Counted from the first letter of the stretch, positions 26,692 through 35,310 are shown. The stretch is 64,000 nt of DNA from Dokdonia sp. 4H-3-7-5 (GCF_000212355.1 NC_015496.1:992001-1056000), one strand, 5' to 3'. Numbers and translations: made by a program. Notes: a model not told the origin generated them from the sequence alone.

Positions 26692-28104
26692 ATGGATACT
26701 ACTGAATCTAAAAATATAGTCAGGTCTCTTTACTTAAGTTTTTTTTCGACGCTTGCTGTAATTGTTTTAGTTACGCTCTTATATCTCGCGTCACAGTATT
26801 CTCAAAAATGGATTGTTCACGCAAATGAAACAACCACTCAAATACACAATGTATCTGAGACATTATTGAAAGCTGAGAGTATGCTACGAGGGTATTTAAT
26901 TAGTAAAGACCCGGAATACCGTATTGATTACAAAGTTCAAATAGCGAAATTGAGAGGTGAGATTGATCAACTCAAAAAAAAGACGCTAGATAACCCTTCT
27001 CAGCAAGAAAACTTAAGAAAGTTTGAAGCACTGGTAAATGAGCGCGTATTGGGTATGGATAACAATATGGAGAATTATGTCCTCCGTACTCCAGAAGAAA
27101 ATAGAAAACGCACCGGAAGAACAGAAACATTAAGACTTATAGATGCTATTAATAATATGCGTGATATTATGCTTATTGAGGAAAACGCACTCCTTCTTGA
27201 GCGTAAGTCTACATACGACACTATTTACGTCTTAAGTCTCATTGCATTGTCAATAGCCCTGTTATTAATGCTATATAACGTATATGCTGTAAGAAAAAGG
27301 CTTATACCACTCTTCATAAAACTTGCAGAAAATAATGACGCTCTAATAGAGTTAGTGCATTCTCGAGATCAAGAAATTGCTCTCAAAGAAGCTCAAATGG
27401 AAATGAATGAAGATCTCATTCACCAGATGGAAGACAAGAACAAACAGCTCAACCAGTTTGCCTATATAGCCTCTCACGATTTGCAAGAACCCCTGCGCAC
27501 GGTAGATAACTTTATCGCGCTTTTTGAAGAAGATTATGGTGAGAAATTAGACGGTGAGGCTGGCACATATTTTAACTTTATAAAAGGGGCTACGGCACGT
27601 ATGAAAAGTCTGATTACCGGCTTACTCAATTATAGTAGACTGGGCCGCTCTGGGACGCGTTCAAAAATAGACCTCAATAAACTTTTAAACGATATTAATG
27701 CAGACTTAGGCACTCGTATAGAAGAGAGTGGAACAGTTATTACTAAGGACACACTCCCTACGGTATCTGGTTATCCTGTAGAATTACGACAGCTTTTTGT
27801 AAACTTAATAACAAATGCCATCAAGTTTACTCCTCCAGAACGCTCTCCAAAAATTCATATAAGTGTAAGCGACTCGAGACTATATTATACGTTTAAAATT
27901 TCTGATAACGGATTAGGTATTAAAAAAGAGCACTTAGATAAGGTATTTAATATGTTTACACGCCTCCACAGTGCAAAAGAATATGAAGGAACAGGTATAG
28001 GTCTTGCCTTCTGTCAAAAAATTGTAGAATTACACAAGGGAAAAATAAGTGTTGCATCTACCGTAGGTGAGGGCAGCACATTTACATTTACTTTAAAAAA
28101 ATAA
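26692..28104 (+). CDS. CHASE3-like sensor histidine kinase
   Basis: A 470-residue membrane kinase: helix at about 13-34, an extracytoplasmic helical region (35-175) resembling CHASE3 (HNVSETLLKAESMLRGYLIS), a second helix (177-200), a coiled coil (205-255), HisKA with phospho-accepting His262 in IASHDLQEPLRT, and a HATPase domain with N, G1 and G2 boxes (FVNLITNAIKF, ISDNGLGI, GTGIGLAFC). This arrangement resembles phytochrome-type cytoplasmic kinases attached to a CHASE3 sensor. It is flanked by two output-less receivers within 5 bp on either side, so a small phosphorelay is probable. Signal unknown. Confidence 0.92.
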   Translation: MDTTESKNIVRSLYLSFFSTLAVIVLVTLLYLASQYSQKWIVHANETTTQIHNVSETLLKAESMLRGYLISKDPEYRIDYKVQIAKLRGEIDQLKKKTLDNPSQQENLRKFEALVNERVLGMDNNMENYVLRTPEENRKRTGRTETLRLIDAINNMRDIMLIEENALLLERKSTYDTIYVLSLIALSIALLLMLYNVYAVRKRLIPLFIKLAENNDALIELVHSRDQEIALKEAQMEMNEDLIHQMEDKNKQLNQFAYIASHDLQEPLRTVDNFIALFEEDYGEKLDGEAGTYFNFIKGATARMKSLITGLLNYSRLGRSGTRSKIDLNKLLNDINADLGTRIEESGTVITKDTLPTVSGYPVELRQLFVNLITNAIKFTPPERSPKIHISVSDSRLYYTFKISDNGLGIKKEHLDKVFNMFTRLHSAKEYEGTGIGLAFCQKIVELHKGKISVASTVGEGSTFTFTLKK

Positions 28105-28108
28105 TAGT

Positions 28109-28528
28109 ATGCAACCACTAAGAGAGATATTACTTATAGATGATTCTGAGTCTGATAATTTTGTACACTCACGTGTAATAAAAAAGGCACAAGTGACTGC
28201 AAAAGTGACTATCAAATATTCTGGCGAGGAAGGACTTACTTATCTTAAAACTCTTATAGATGAAGATTACCCACGTCCTGATCTTATTTTCTTAGACATC
28301 AATATGCCAGGCATGGATGGTTTCGAATTTTTAGAGCATTATGAAGACTTAGAAGATGTGCAAAAAGCAGGAGTAGTGATTGCGATGCTTACGACCTCTA
28401 CATCTCCAGTAGATAAAAAGAAGGCCGAAAAGTATGACCTATTGCAACATTTTGATAACAAACCGCTTACTCAAGAAAATCTTCTTAAAATTTTAAAAGA
28501 GCAATTTCCAGGACGTTTTGACGATTAA
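28109..28528 (+). CDS. Single-domain response regulator
   Basis: A 139-residue stand-alone receiver. The acidic pair is Asp11-Asp12 (LLIDDSESD), the phosphorylation site Asp63 (LIFLDINMPGMDG), Thr in AMLTTS and Lys in FDNKPLT, all intact. It begins 4 bp after the CHASE3 kinase gene, so it is presumably phosphorylated by it. The spacing and sequence style match receivers partnered with Cph1-like kinases. The last four bases overlap the end of the convergent hydrolase gene. Cellular target unknown. Confidence 0.9.
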   Translation: MQPLREILLIDDSESDNFVHSRVIKKAQVTAKVTIKYSGEEGLTYLKTLIDEDYPRPDLIFLDINMPGMDGFEFLEHYEDLEDVQKAGVVIAMLTTSTSPVDKKKAEKYDLLQHFDNKPLTQENLLKILKEQFPGRFDD

Positions 28529-29526
28529 TTCCCTTTAATCCTTGTCCATAGATTACCCAAAACGGCATCCATGTTTGACGTGTCTGGGCGATCTTCTGTG
28601 GCGGTGATGGTACCATTATTTTCCTCTAGCATGTATCTAAAAACAAACTGAGGATTATCTGGATCTATAGTGATAAGTCCAAAGCGGAGGTCATTATAAA
28701 TCCACTCATTTTGATTTCTTTCTAAAATATACCATCCTTCAGAAATGGTTATAAGCCTTTGTACTTCTGACGTATTGATAAGCGCTTCACTTTCTGAGCG
28801 CTTTTTAGGATATGCCTTAAAAGTAATAGGCTTGGAGTCAAGCAGAGAGTAATCACCTATAAGATAATTTTCACCTGCATCTACGTTTATATTCCACAAC
28901 ACAGTATTCATTGGGGCTGGACGCGTTGAAATTTGAGTATATGCTATTTGCTGCTGCTCAAGATTTTGAACCACCTTTTGATGTGCGATATACTTTATTA
29001 CAACCGTTAATAATAAATATGCAGTGCTTATGTAAATGCCAAGGTTGTTAGTACGCTTTCGCGAAAGCGTACCACATTTTCTAGTAGCTGCAATAAGAAC
29101 ACATATTAAGAAAGGCACGGTATACAATGGATCTATAACAAAGATGCTATTAAAAGCTACTCTCCAGTTAAATGGCCAAAATATTTGTGTTCCCCATGTA
29201 GTAAAGGCATCTAGCAATGGATGTGTAAAAAGACCCCAGAAAAAAAGCTTTGACCATCCTTGCCATCCTACATCTGATCTTTTCTTGAGCTGATGAACAA
29301 GCCATCCAAGCAAGGGTGCTGCGAGAATAGAAAATACAATACTATGGCTAAAGCCACGGTGCATCTCGGTCGCCGTGATAGTATCTGTAAGATATCTCCA
29401 TACTATATCAAGATCTGGTATGGTACCCGCTACGGCTCCCCAGAGCATTGCTCTATTACCTATCTTTTTACCAAGTACCGCCTCGCCTACTGCGGCACCA
29501 AGGACTATCTGAGTTAAACTATCCAT
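28525..29526 (-). CDS. YdjM-like membrane-bound metal-dependent hydrolase
   Basis: A 333-residue protein of the DUF457/YdjM inner-membrane hydrolase family. The N-terminus MDSLTQIVLGAAVGEAVLG and GAVAGTIPDLDI, the HRGFSHS motif and LFTHPLLDAFTTWGTQIF with further histidine and aspartate residues are typical. Four to five membrane helices occupy residues 1-190; the C-terminal third is soluble. It converges with the receiver gene, with a 4-bp overlap of the coding ends. An iterated palindrome in perfect 22-bp form (29051-29072) falls inside the gene, read as TLSRKR. The biochemical substrate of the family is not settled. Confidence 0.85.
   Translation of the reverse strand: MDSLTQIVLGAAVGEAVLGKKIGNRAMLWGAVAGTIPDLDIVWRYLTDTITATEMHRGFSHSIVFSILAAPLLGWLVHQLKKRSDVGWQGWSKLFFWGLFTHPLLDAFTTWGTQIFWPFNWRVAFNSIFVIDPLYTVPFLICVLIAATRKCGTLSRKRTNNLGIYISTAYLLLTVVIKYIAHQKVVQNLEQQQIAYTQISTRPAPMNTVLWNINVDAGENYLIGDYSLLDSKPITFKAYPKKRSESEALINTSEVQRLITISEGWYILERNQNEWIYNDLRFGLITIDPDNPQFVFRYMLEENNGTITATEDRPDTSNMDAVLGNLWTRIKGN
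29054..29069. repeat. Iterated palindrome copy 10 (perfect, 22-bp form)
   Basis: Within the YdjM-like gene; symmetry extends to 29051-29072 with GTAC outer arms; read as TLSRKR. Confidence 0.95.
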
Positions 29527-29545
29527 ACAAACTTATTAAATACTA

Positions 29546-31318
29546 TTATACCACAATCCCCATTTTCTTCAATAAGAAACTAGCATTCATATTCTGGCAG
29601 ATACCTTCTTTAAAAGTGTAATCAAAAAAGAGCTCGTCGTTTATTATTTGTGCGTCAAAGTAGTAGTTCTTCACCTCTTTAAGATCATTTGCCGCCTCAC
29701 ATAAACTTAGGTCATGCGTGGCAATAATACCAGTAGCTCCAGCACCTACAAGTTTATCTATAAACTTGCGAGAACCCTCTGCCTTATCTGTACTATTGGT
29801 TCCTTTTAAAATTTCATCTAAGATGATAAAGTAACGATCTGTTTCTATCTGATCTACAATAAACTTAAGACGTTTGAGTTCGCTAAAAAAGTAACTCTCA
29901 TCATCTGTAAGGCTATCTGTGGTGCGCATACTAGTAATTAACTTTATAGGCGTATATGAAGCGCTCGTTGCAAATATGGGCAAGCCAACATTGCCCATCA
30001 CAATTTGCAGAGCTACCGTTCTTAAGAAGGTACTTTTACCAGCCATATTTGCGCCTGTGATGATAAAGAACTCATCGTTTTTTATAGTGATATCATTACG
30101 CACAGCCGTTTTGGGATCTAGAAGAGGATGCGCTGCTCCAGTGGTAACTAGTGTAGTTCCAGTTTCTGTAATCTCTGGAAATACATGAGCTTGATGATTA
30201 AAAGCATAATTTCCTAAACTGTTATAAGCATCAAAAAAAGCGATTACTTCAAACCAATCTTCTACTGCATCGCGATGTGTTGCAATCCACCCTTCGATGT
30301 TGTGTACAATACTTAAATCTCTAAGAAAAAATCCATTAGATATGAGTCCAATTATAAAATTGTTACGCTGATCAAGTGCGTCCAGATGTTTTGAAAAAGC
30401 TCTCAAAATGGACGAACTTGATTGCTCTGATGTAATGACCATTTTACGCTTATTTACTAGCAAATCACTTGTAAATTCTTGCTCTTCTATTCTAGATAAT
30501 AAGCTCGCATATTGTGTAAATGTGGTTTGAATCTTACCTGTATGTGCAGAGAGCATATTGATTCTACCAAAGAACCTGCCGCTTATTAATAAACCTATCC
30601 CAAACACTACAAACACCCACCATCCAGCAATAAATCCTATAAAATAAGCTCCAAGCGTAAGTAATGAGATTACAGAAAATATACGTGAGATAAGTTTCAT
30701 TTGTTTAGGCACAAAAGAGGTGTACTCTTTTAACCACACGAGCACACTGTCTGCAGAAATGTCTGTGGTGACTAATGATGCTATCGCACTAAATAGTTGT
30801 CTCCATTCTGGCAGCTCGCCTAACTCTTTTACAGCTTCTTGCTTTTGTGATATTCCATCAATATCATTTGAAAGAAGCATGGAAGCAAGCTTTGAAGAAC
30901 CACTATCAAGGGCTGTCCTATTGAAGTACTGAAAGAAGGAGCCACGCCCAAAAAGGTCTATATCTTGGCTAAACACATGCTCTGGATTATGAAATTCACC
31001 CCCATCTGGCAGGTCATAAAAATCCCTACTTAGTACTTTTAATTCTGTCTCATTGCGCTCTAGAAGTGCTTTAGAAAGATCACGCTTGTGCTGCAACTGG
31101 CTGTGCCGACTCACAAGTAATAAAAAAGAAATAATACCTGCGATTATACAACCCATAAGTAATTGTGTGTTACCTAAAGTAAAGTACACACTTGCTCCTG
31201 TAGCTAAGAACACTACAAGTCTTATGGTACTTGAAATATTAAGTTTCCTTTTAATCTCAGATAATTCTTTCTGATATGTTTTAATTTGTCCTTCATAGAA
31301 GGCTGTAGGTGCTGTCAT
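29546..31318 (-). CDS. Membrane-anchored MutS-family ATPase
   Basis: About 590 residues with the C-terminal ATPase of the MutS family: Walker A GANMAGKSTFLRT (about 422-434), STDS-like segment SMRTTDSLTDDES, Walker B FIILDEILKGTNSTDKAEG and the ATHD switch. No mismatch-recognition or connector domain is present. Instead the N-terminal half has two hydrophobic helical hairpins (about 32-70 and 213-247), so the ATPase is probably membrane-tethered. That is incompatible with simple MutS mismatch repair and suggests a different role. A TTG start at 31333 is possible, but ATG 31318 is preferred. It is last in a four-gene operon (DUF4230, P-loop protein, MmcQ/YjbR, this gene). Confidence 0.85.
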   Translation of the reverse strand: MTAPTAFYEGQIKTYQKELSEIKRKLNISSTIRLVVFLATGASVYFTLGNTQLLMGCIIAGIISFLLLVSRHSQLQHKRDLSKALLERNETELKVLSRDFYDLPDGGEFHNPEHVFSQDIDLFGRGSFFQYFNRTALDSGSSKLASMLLSNDIDGISQKQEAVKELGELPEWRQLFSAIASLVTTDISADSVLVWLKEYTSFVPKQMKLISRIFSVISLLTLGAYFIGFIAGWWVFVVFGIGLLISGRFFGRINMLSAHTGKIQTTFTQYASLLSRIEEQEFTSDLLVNKRKMVITSEQSSSSILRAFSKHLDALDQRNNFIIGLISNGFFLRDLSIVHNIEGWIATHRDAVEDWFEVIAFFDAYNSLGNYAFNHQAHVFPEITETGTTLVTTGAAHPLLDPKTAVRNDITIKNDEFFIITGANMAGKSTFLRTVALQIVMGNVGLPIFATSASYTPIKLITSMRTTDSLTDDESYFFSELKRLKFIVDQIETDRYFIILDEILKGTNSTDKAEGSRKFIDKLVGAGATGIIATHDLSLCEAANDLKEVKNYYFDAQIINDELFFDYTFKEGICQNMNASFLLKKMGIVV

Positions 31319-31319
31319 A

Positions 31320-31676
31320 TTATAGAGCCGCAAGTTCGGCTTGTTGTTTTTTTGTCATTTTTGATACGACCAGATTGTAAGAATGATCAATAAGCTCTGC
31401 TAGTAATTGCGACGGCAACTCTTCTAGAACACAGGTATTCCAGTGAGTTTTATTCATATGCCATCCAGGAATGATAGCTCCATCGTGAGTCTCTCTCAAA
31501 ATGACAGCTTGATCTGGATCACATTTTAAATTTGCCGAAAGTGGAATTCGTTTCAAAGAGCAAAGTGCAAACATTTTACCCATCACCTTAAAAACTAAGG
31601 TGTCTGCATCAAAAGGAAATTCTTCCGTCACTCCTTTTTTATCAAGGCAATATGTTCTAAACGATTCTATATTCAC
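31320..31676 (-). CDS. MmcQ/YjbR-family protein
   Basis: A 118-residue protein of the MmcQ/YjbR family, a CyaY-like double-wing fold sometimes annotated as DNA-binding. The pattern MNIESFRTYCLDKKGVTEEFPFD, KMFALCSLKR, NLKCDPDQAVILRE and GWHMNKTHWNT is characteristic. It overlaps the upstream P-loop gene by 4 bp and ends one base before the MutS-like ATG, so translation is coupled on both sides. Biochemical role unproven across the family. Confidence 0.85.
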   Translation of the reverse strand: MNIESFRTYCLDKKGVTEEFPFDADTLVFKVMGKMFALCSLKRIPLSANLKCDPDQAVILRETHDGAIIPGWHMNKTHWNTCVLEELPSQLLAELIDHSYNLVVSKMTKKQQAELAAL

Positions 31677-32161
31677 TTGGTAATTATTGTTGCTTCTATG
31701 AGTTCATCTTCTACAGGCGGCTCAAACCAAGTTTCCATAAATTCAAAATCTTCTTCCGAAACGTCAAATTCGTAGGTGGCTCCTTGCTCTTGATTGCGCT
31801 GTTGTACTCTTTCTTTTCTCACTTCCTTATCAATATCTAGAAAATGGAGCTCGAATGGTATTTGGTGCGCTTTCGCGAAAGCGTAAAAACGTTCCCTTCT
31901 ATCTCGCTTTGCAAAACCCAAATCTAAAATTGCGGGAGTATCAGCCTCTTCAAGCTGTAATACTAGTGATTGAATCATCTGGTCGCTACGTGCGATGCGT
32001 TCTAAAAACCAGTCAACTCCGTCTGTCTCTTGTTTATCATCTAGAAATAATGTTTTATTCCAGTTATCAATGGAAAATAAGACACCATTAACGCTTTTTT
32101 TAAGATTTAATGAATACGTAGTTTTTCCAGCTCCTGTATTTCCAGTAATGAGATATATCAC
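31673..32161 (-). CDS. Small P-loop kinase-like ATPase
   Basis: A 162-residue AAA/zeta-toxin-like P-loop protein. Walker A GNTGAGKTT is at residues 7-15, a Walker B-like AILDLGFAKRDRRE follows near 95, and an arginine-rich lid (RKERVQQRNQE) resembles nucleoside or small-molecule kinases. The substrate is unknown. It overlaps the DUF4230 gene by one base and the MmcQ/YjbR gene by four. An iterated palindrome is embedded around residue 95-100, read as YAFAKAH. Related stand-alone proteins phosphorylate antibiotics, nucleotides or UDP-sugars, so no specific reaction is assigned. Confidence 0.78.
   Translation of the reverse strand: MIYLITGNTGAGKTTYSLNLKKSVNGVLFSIDNWNKTLFLDDKQETDGVDWFLERIARSDQMIQSLVLQLEEADTPAILDLGFAKRDRRERFYAFAKAHQIPFELHFLDIDKEVRKERVQQRNQEQGATYEFDVSEEDFEFMETWFEPPVEDELIEATIITK
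31868..31883. repeat. Iterated palindrome copy 11 (perfect 16-mer)
   Basis: Within the P-loop ATPase gene, read as AFAKA. Confidence 0.95.
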
Positions 32162-32778
32162 TAAGATTCAATTTTCTTAGGCTCTTTACTCGCAGGTATT
32201 TCTAGCGATGAGTAGTCTAATTTCCACCCTATAGTTTCTACAAGCTTTTGCATTAACTGTACTGTTTCTAGCGCCTGTGTTTTTGCTTCCTCAAAGAGTC
32301 CGCTCTGTGGGATTTTATCGCGTATGTGTTGCTTTGCCTCTCTATTTATCTCTGTAAGATCTGTGCTTGTAAAAGGGTTTGCCCACCCTTCTTTCTTATC
32401 ATAATACTTAAAATCTGTCTCTACAGATAGTAGTTCTGGCTCTGGGAAATCAAATAGTTTTATGGTTCTATTCTTATCATCTGCCTCCATTTTAATCTTA
32501 GTAAGGTCAAAACCTATGTGTGCTTTTGCATCTATGAGGACAATAGCCTTTTTTGAACCTAAGAGCAGGTTCATCCATTTATTTTTTAAACTTTCGTAGT
32601 GATATATCTCTGCAAAGTCGCCTTCTACGGTGATAAATTTACACACCGTTCTTATACGCTCCATAAGCACAACAGATTGTGCTTGAGCATCTGGCGTTTT
32701 AGATTTTCCAGATATAAAGTTAAATACAAAATAAGAGAGTATCGCTCCTACGGCGAGCCCTATAAATACTAATTCCAT
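32161..32778 (-). CDS. DUF4230 domain-containing membrane-anchored protein
   Basis: A 205-residue protein with one N-terminal membrane helix (residues 2-22) and a DUF4230-type domain (about 40-190: VVLMERIRTVCKFITVEGDFAEIYHYE, KKAIVLIDAKAHIGFDL). The function of the family is unknown; it is common in Bacteroidota and Firmicutes. It is the first gene of the MutS-like operon and overlaps the next gene by one base. A -7 box TATCTTTA ends 4 bp before the ATG, suggesting a leaderless transcript. Confidence 0.82.
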   Translation of the reverse strand: MELVFIGLAVGAILSYFVFNFISGKSKTPDAQAQSVVLMERIRTVCKFITVEGDFAEIYHYESLKNKWMNLLLGSKKAIVLIDAKAHIGFDLTKIKMEADDKNRTIKLFDFPEPELLSVETDFKYYDKKEGWANPFTSTDLTEINREAKQHIRDKIPQSGLFEEAKTQALETVQLMQKLVETIGWKLDYSSLEIPASKEPKKIES

Positions 32779-32782
32779 AAAG

Positions 32783-32790
32783 TAAAGATA
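32783..32790 (-). promoter_or_regulatory. -7-like box TATCTTTA of DUF4230 gene
   Basis: Ends 4 bp before ATG 32778; would give a leaderless mRNA for the MutS-like operon. Confidence 0.35.
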
Positions 32791-32821
32791 CTAAAAGCCC
32801 TCAAAGACTTCACCATATAAA

Positions 32822-32851
32822 ATGCCAGTAACCACAATGGGATACTGGCAT
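32822..32851 (-). terminator. Terminator of the carboxypeptidase-like domain gene
   Basis: A perfect 9-bp stem (ATGCCAGTA and complement) with 12-base loop, then TTTTATA on the minus strand. Confidence 0.7.
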
Positions 32852-32886
32852 CATAATTTAATATCAAGAATCTTTAAGCTAGTCTA

Positions 32887-34398
32887 TTATTTACTCTCAG
32901 ACTTAAAGCTTTGTATTGCCGCATTAGGCTCCATAATGGTATACCCTTTCCAGAAATCAGGATCATAATTAGACAAGTATGTTGCCTCCATCTCTTTAAT
33001 TTCTTCTACAGCATCATACGTACTTTGATCAATACTTGTGGTGCTAAAAACAACGAGCTCCTTTTTTGAATAGCTAGTGTTTGCTATTTCAATCTCCATC
33101 GCTACTTCATTTTGCTTTCGGCGACCTCCTACATTTTTGTTTTTTTCAATGATTTTTAAAGGCCTATCTATACCAACGCGTTCTCCGTTTTCTATCTCCA
33201 TAAATCGCAATGAGTAACCACCATTATCATCTTTTGCATAGATGCTTTTACCCTTATACAAGTACTTCTTGTAGCTTATGCCAAACATCCCAAAACTTGA
33301 CAGCTTACGCACATTTTCATATTCTAGTCGCATTACTGCAAAGTCATCAGTATTTATATAAAGGGTTCCCTTAAAATCTTTTCTTCCCTTAGGTTCAAAG
33401 TCTATTACATAAACAATATCATCACCTATTGCCGTAAATTCTCTTTTAGTAAACTGATAGCGATTGGATTTTGTTAAGAAGTCAAGCTTTGTATCCTCCT
33501 TATAAAACATAGCCTCAAACAGATCAGAAAGGTCAGATTTTATACTTTCTGTAATGGCTTTCTCCTTGTCATTTTCTTCTTGCTCTGTATCTACCTCTAT
33601 TTTAAGTCCGCCATTTGAACTGCCCATTTTTGTAGAGTCATCTACTTCAATAGTGGTACCTATGATTCCAGATTTTATTTTAAAGTAAGAATCTGCTTTT
33701 ACATTTTTCTCAATAATTTCTTCAAGCCTTTTTCCAAAACTCTCCACCCCTACATTTTCTTTAGTTTTGTCGTAGAGCTTTGCGGCTTTATCTATAACGA
33801 GCTTTTGATTGTCATAATTTCCAGAAAGTGTTCCTACAGACTCACTGTAGTAATCACTCTTCTTTGCGACAGACCCCACTAGACTATCCATAAAGACTTG
33901 GTTAAATTCTGGAATAGTCGTTTTTTCTACTTCGATATCCATTTTATCAATACGATCTGACTCAGACTGTCTGAAGAATATTTTTTTCTCAGTGAGTGCA
34001 TTGGGATAATTGATAGCAATATTCTCTTTAACGCGCTCTATAATCTCCTCTGCATCTAGCGGATTATTTGTAAGAAACACATTATCTAGTTCGTTTGTTT
34101 TCACACGCAGCGATATAATGGTATCCATGACTTTCTTAGGAAAAATAGCCACCTCTTCATATCCCATAGATGAGATATACACAGAGTCCCTAAGTGTAGA
34201 TAGCTTATGCTCTCCAAGAGTAAAGATGCCTTCTTCATTTGTGATTGTGCCTGTGTTTTTAGATAATTTTACAGTCGCAAAAGGTATGGCCTCTTTAGTC
34301 CTTTCATCAATTACGGTTACACTATAAGATTGTGCTACCGCTGTAGTAGCGCAGGTTATTGTAAGTAATGTGAGAATGAATTTTATAAGTGTCGTCAT
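32887..34398 (-). CDS. Exported carboxypeptidase-like regulatory domain protein
   Basis: A 503-residue protein with a signal peptide (FILTLLTITCATTAVAQ), a carboxypeptidase-like regulatory beta-sandwich (25-105: VTVIDERTKEAIPFATVKL, GYEEVAIFPK) and a long C-terminal part with beta-rich segments (YVIDFEPKGRKDFKGTLYI, FAVMRLEYENV) like those in DUF5686-type outer-membrane proteins, but shorter and without a visible barrel. Role unknown; periplasmic or outer-membrane attachment is likely. It is monocistronic with a 9-bp stem terminator behind it. Confidence 0.78.
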   Translation of the reverse strand: MTTLIKFILTLLTITCATTAVAQSYSVTVIDERTKEAIPFATVKLSKNTGTITNEEGIFTLGEHKLSTLRDSVYISSMGYEEVAIFPKKVMDTIISLRVKTNELDNVFLTNNPLDAEEIIERVKENIAINYPNALTEKKIFFRQSESDRIDKMDIEVEKTTIPEFNQVFMDSLVGSVAKKSDYYSESVGTLSGNYDNQKLVIDKAAKLYDKTKENVGVESFGKRLEEIIEKNVKADSYFKIKSGIIGTTIEVDDSTKMGSSNGGLKIEVDTEQEENDKEKAITESIKSDLSDLFEAMFYKEDTKLDFLTKSNRYQFTKREFTAIGDDIVYVIDFEPKGRKDFKGTLYINTDDFAVMRLEYENVRKLSSFGMFGISYKKYLYKGKSIYAKDDNGGYSLRFMEIENGERVGIDRPLKIIEKNKNVGGRRKQNEVAMEIEIANTSYSKKELVVFSTTSIDQSTYDAVEEIKEMEATYLSNYDPDFWKGYTIMEPNAAIQSFKSESK

Positions 34399-34501
34399 AA
34401 GATGGTTATTTAATATATAGACGCTAGAAAAATTAAAATGGTTGTCTAAACTATTAAAATGACGTCTTAATTGTCAATATGTTACGCTCTAAAACTAAAA
34501 A

Positions 34502-34519
34502 AGCGCCCATCTGGACGCT
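34502..34519 (-). terminator. Terminator of the trxA-thiE-like-small gene unit
   Basis: A 7-bp GC-rich stem with one mismatch, 4-base loop, then TTTTTTAGTTTT on the minus strand. Confidence 0.7.
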
Positions 34520-34523
34520 GTTG

Positions 34524-34688
34524 TTATTCTTCTTCTTTCTCTTTAAGAGCTTTCATCTTTTCTTTTGCTTCGAGTAATCGCGCTTCACTAGCGTCTCTCT
34601 TCTCGCGCTCTTTCTTTTTCTTACGATCCATAAGCTTAGAATGCTTAGCTTTATTTTTCGTGTTTTTAGGAGTTCCTCGTTTTGCCAT
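34524..34688 (-). CDS. Small highly basic/charged protein (54 aa)
   Basis: A 54-residue protein beginning MAKRGTPKNTKNK, with about half of its residues Lys, Arg or Glu and a predicted long C-terminal helix. The longer frame to 34733 would overlap the ThiE-like gene and lacks support; ATG 34688 is chosen because a perfect -7 box TATATTTG ends exactly 4 bp upstream. The composition suggests nucleic-acid or ribosome association, but this is inference. A hairpin with T-rich tail follows. I recall similar small proteins in other Bacteroidota, without function. Confidence 0.7.
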   Translation of the reverse strand: MAKRGTPKNTKNKAKHSKLMDRKKKKEREKRDASEARLLEAKEKMKALKEKEEE

Positions 34689-34692
34689 GGTG

Positions 34693-34700
34693 CAAATATA
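34693..34700 (-). promoter_or_regulatory. -7 box TATATTTG of small basic protein gene
   Basis: Exact box ending 4 bp before ATG 34688; supports this start over the longer frame. Confidence 0.45.
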
Positions 34701-34707
34701 GTAAAGG

Positions 34708-35310
34708 TTAGGTATTCGCTTTCGCGAAAGCATTTTTCATCTCAATAAATGCTGCTACAGGATTATCTGCATTCCACACACCACCTAGAGCTCCTACACC
34801 TTTGAAGCCAAGTTTTAGTGCTTCTGGAGTAGTAGTTGCATTTATTCCTCCCATACCTACAATATCTTTATTGATGTGACGCACATCAAAACCTCTTCCT
34901 TGCATATCACTCTTAGAAATTGCCGAAAACACAGGACTTAATAATGTATACGCAAAACGTACTGCTTGCGATGCAAGATCTTCTGGCTCGTGGTACGAGG
35001 AAGATACGCTATTATCTTTGCTGGTAAATGAGTTCACATAGGCTTCTAGACGATCACCTTGGGCTCTCCACATCGCTTCCTCTAGATGCACACCCATAAT
35101 GTTAAACTGATTACACAGCTCTTTATGAAAGTTATGCGTCATTATACGATTATGATACGTAGCATTAACCATATTCAGGTATGCTATGTGATCATCAAGA
35201 CTCGCATTTGGTTTTCTAAGATGAAAATGAGATAGCCCAGCTTCAAATAGTTGATGCAGTGTGGCAATCTCGTTTTCACTCGTTTCCTCAGGAGAAATTA
35301 ATATGATCAT
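34708..35310 (-). CDS. Thiamine-phosphate-synthase-like (ThiE/TenI family) protein
   Basis: A 200-residue TIM-barrel protein of the ThiE/TenI family. Visible elements are FHLRKPNASLDDHIAYLN (cf. QLRxK), GVHLEE (cf. GVHLGQ), LSPVF(S), and the phosphate loop MGGINATTTPEALKLGFKGVGALG. The barrel is somewhat short and the lysine/arginine set is not fully that of classic ThiE, so TenI-like aminohydrolase-family scaffolds or a salvage role remain possible. No other thiamine genes are nearby. It directly follows thioredoxin with no gap. Its last residues NAFAKANT come from an iterated palindrome close to the stop. Confidence 0.78.
   Translation of the reverse strand: MIILISPEETSENEIATLHQLFEAGLSHFHLRKPNASLDDHIAYLNMVNATYHNRIMTHNFHKELCNQFNIMGVHLEEAMWRAQGDRLEAYVNSFTSKDNSVSSSYHEPEDLASQAVRFAYTLLSPVFSAISKSDMQGRGFDVRHINKDIVGMGGINATTTPEALKLGFKGVGALGGVWNADNPVAAFIEMKNAFAKANT
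34717..34732. repeat. Iterated palindrome copy 12
   Basis: At the 3' end of the ThiE-like gene, 6 bp before its stop codon; right outer base differs; read as AFAKA. Confidence 0.92.

Noticed and set aside
29528-29535. TAAGTTTG box in front of the YdjM-like gene
   Set aside because: It ends one base before the ATG, so transcription would start inside the gene; probably chance.
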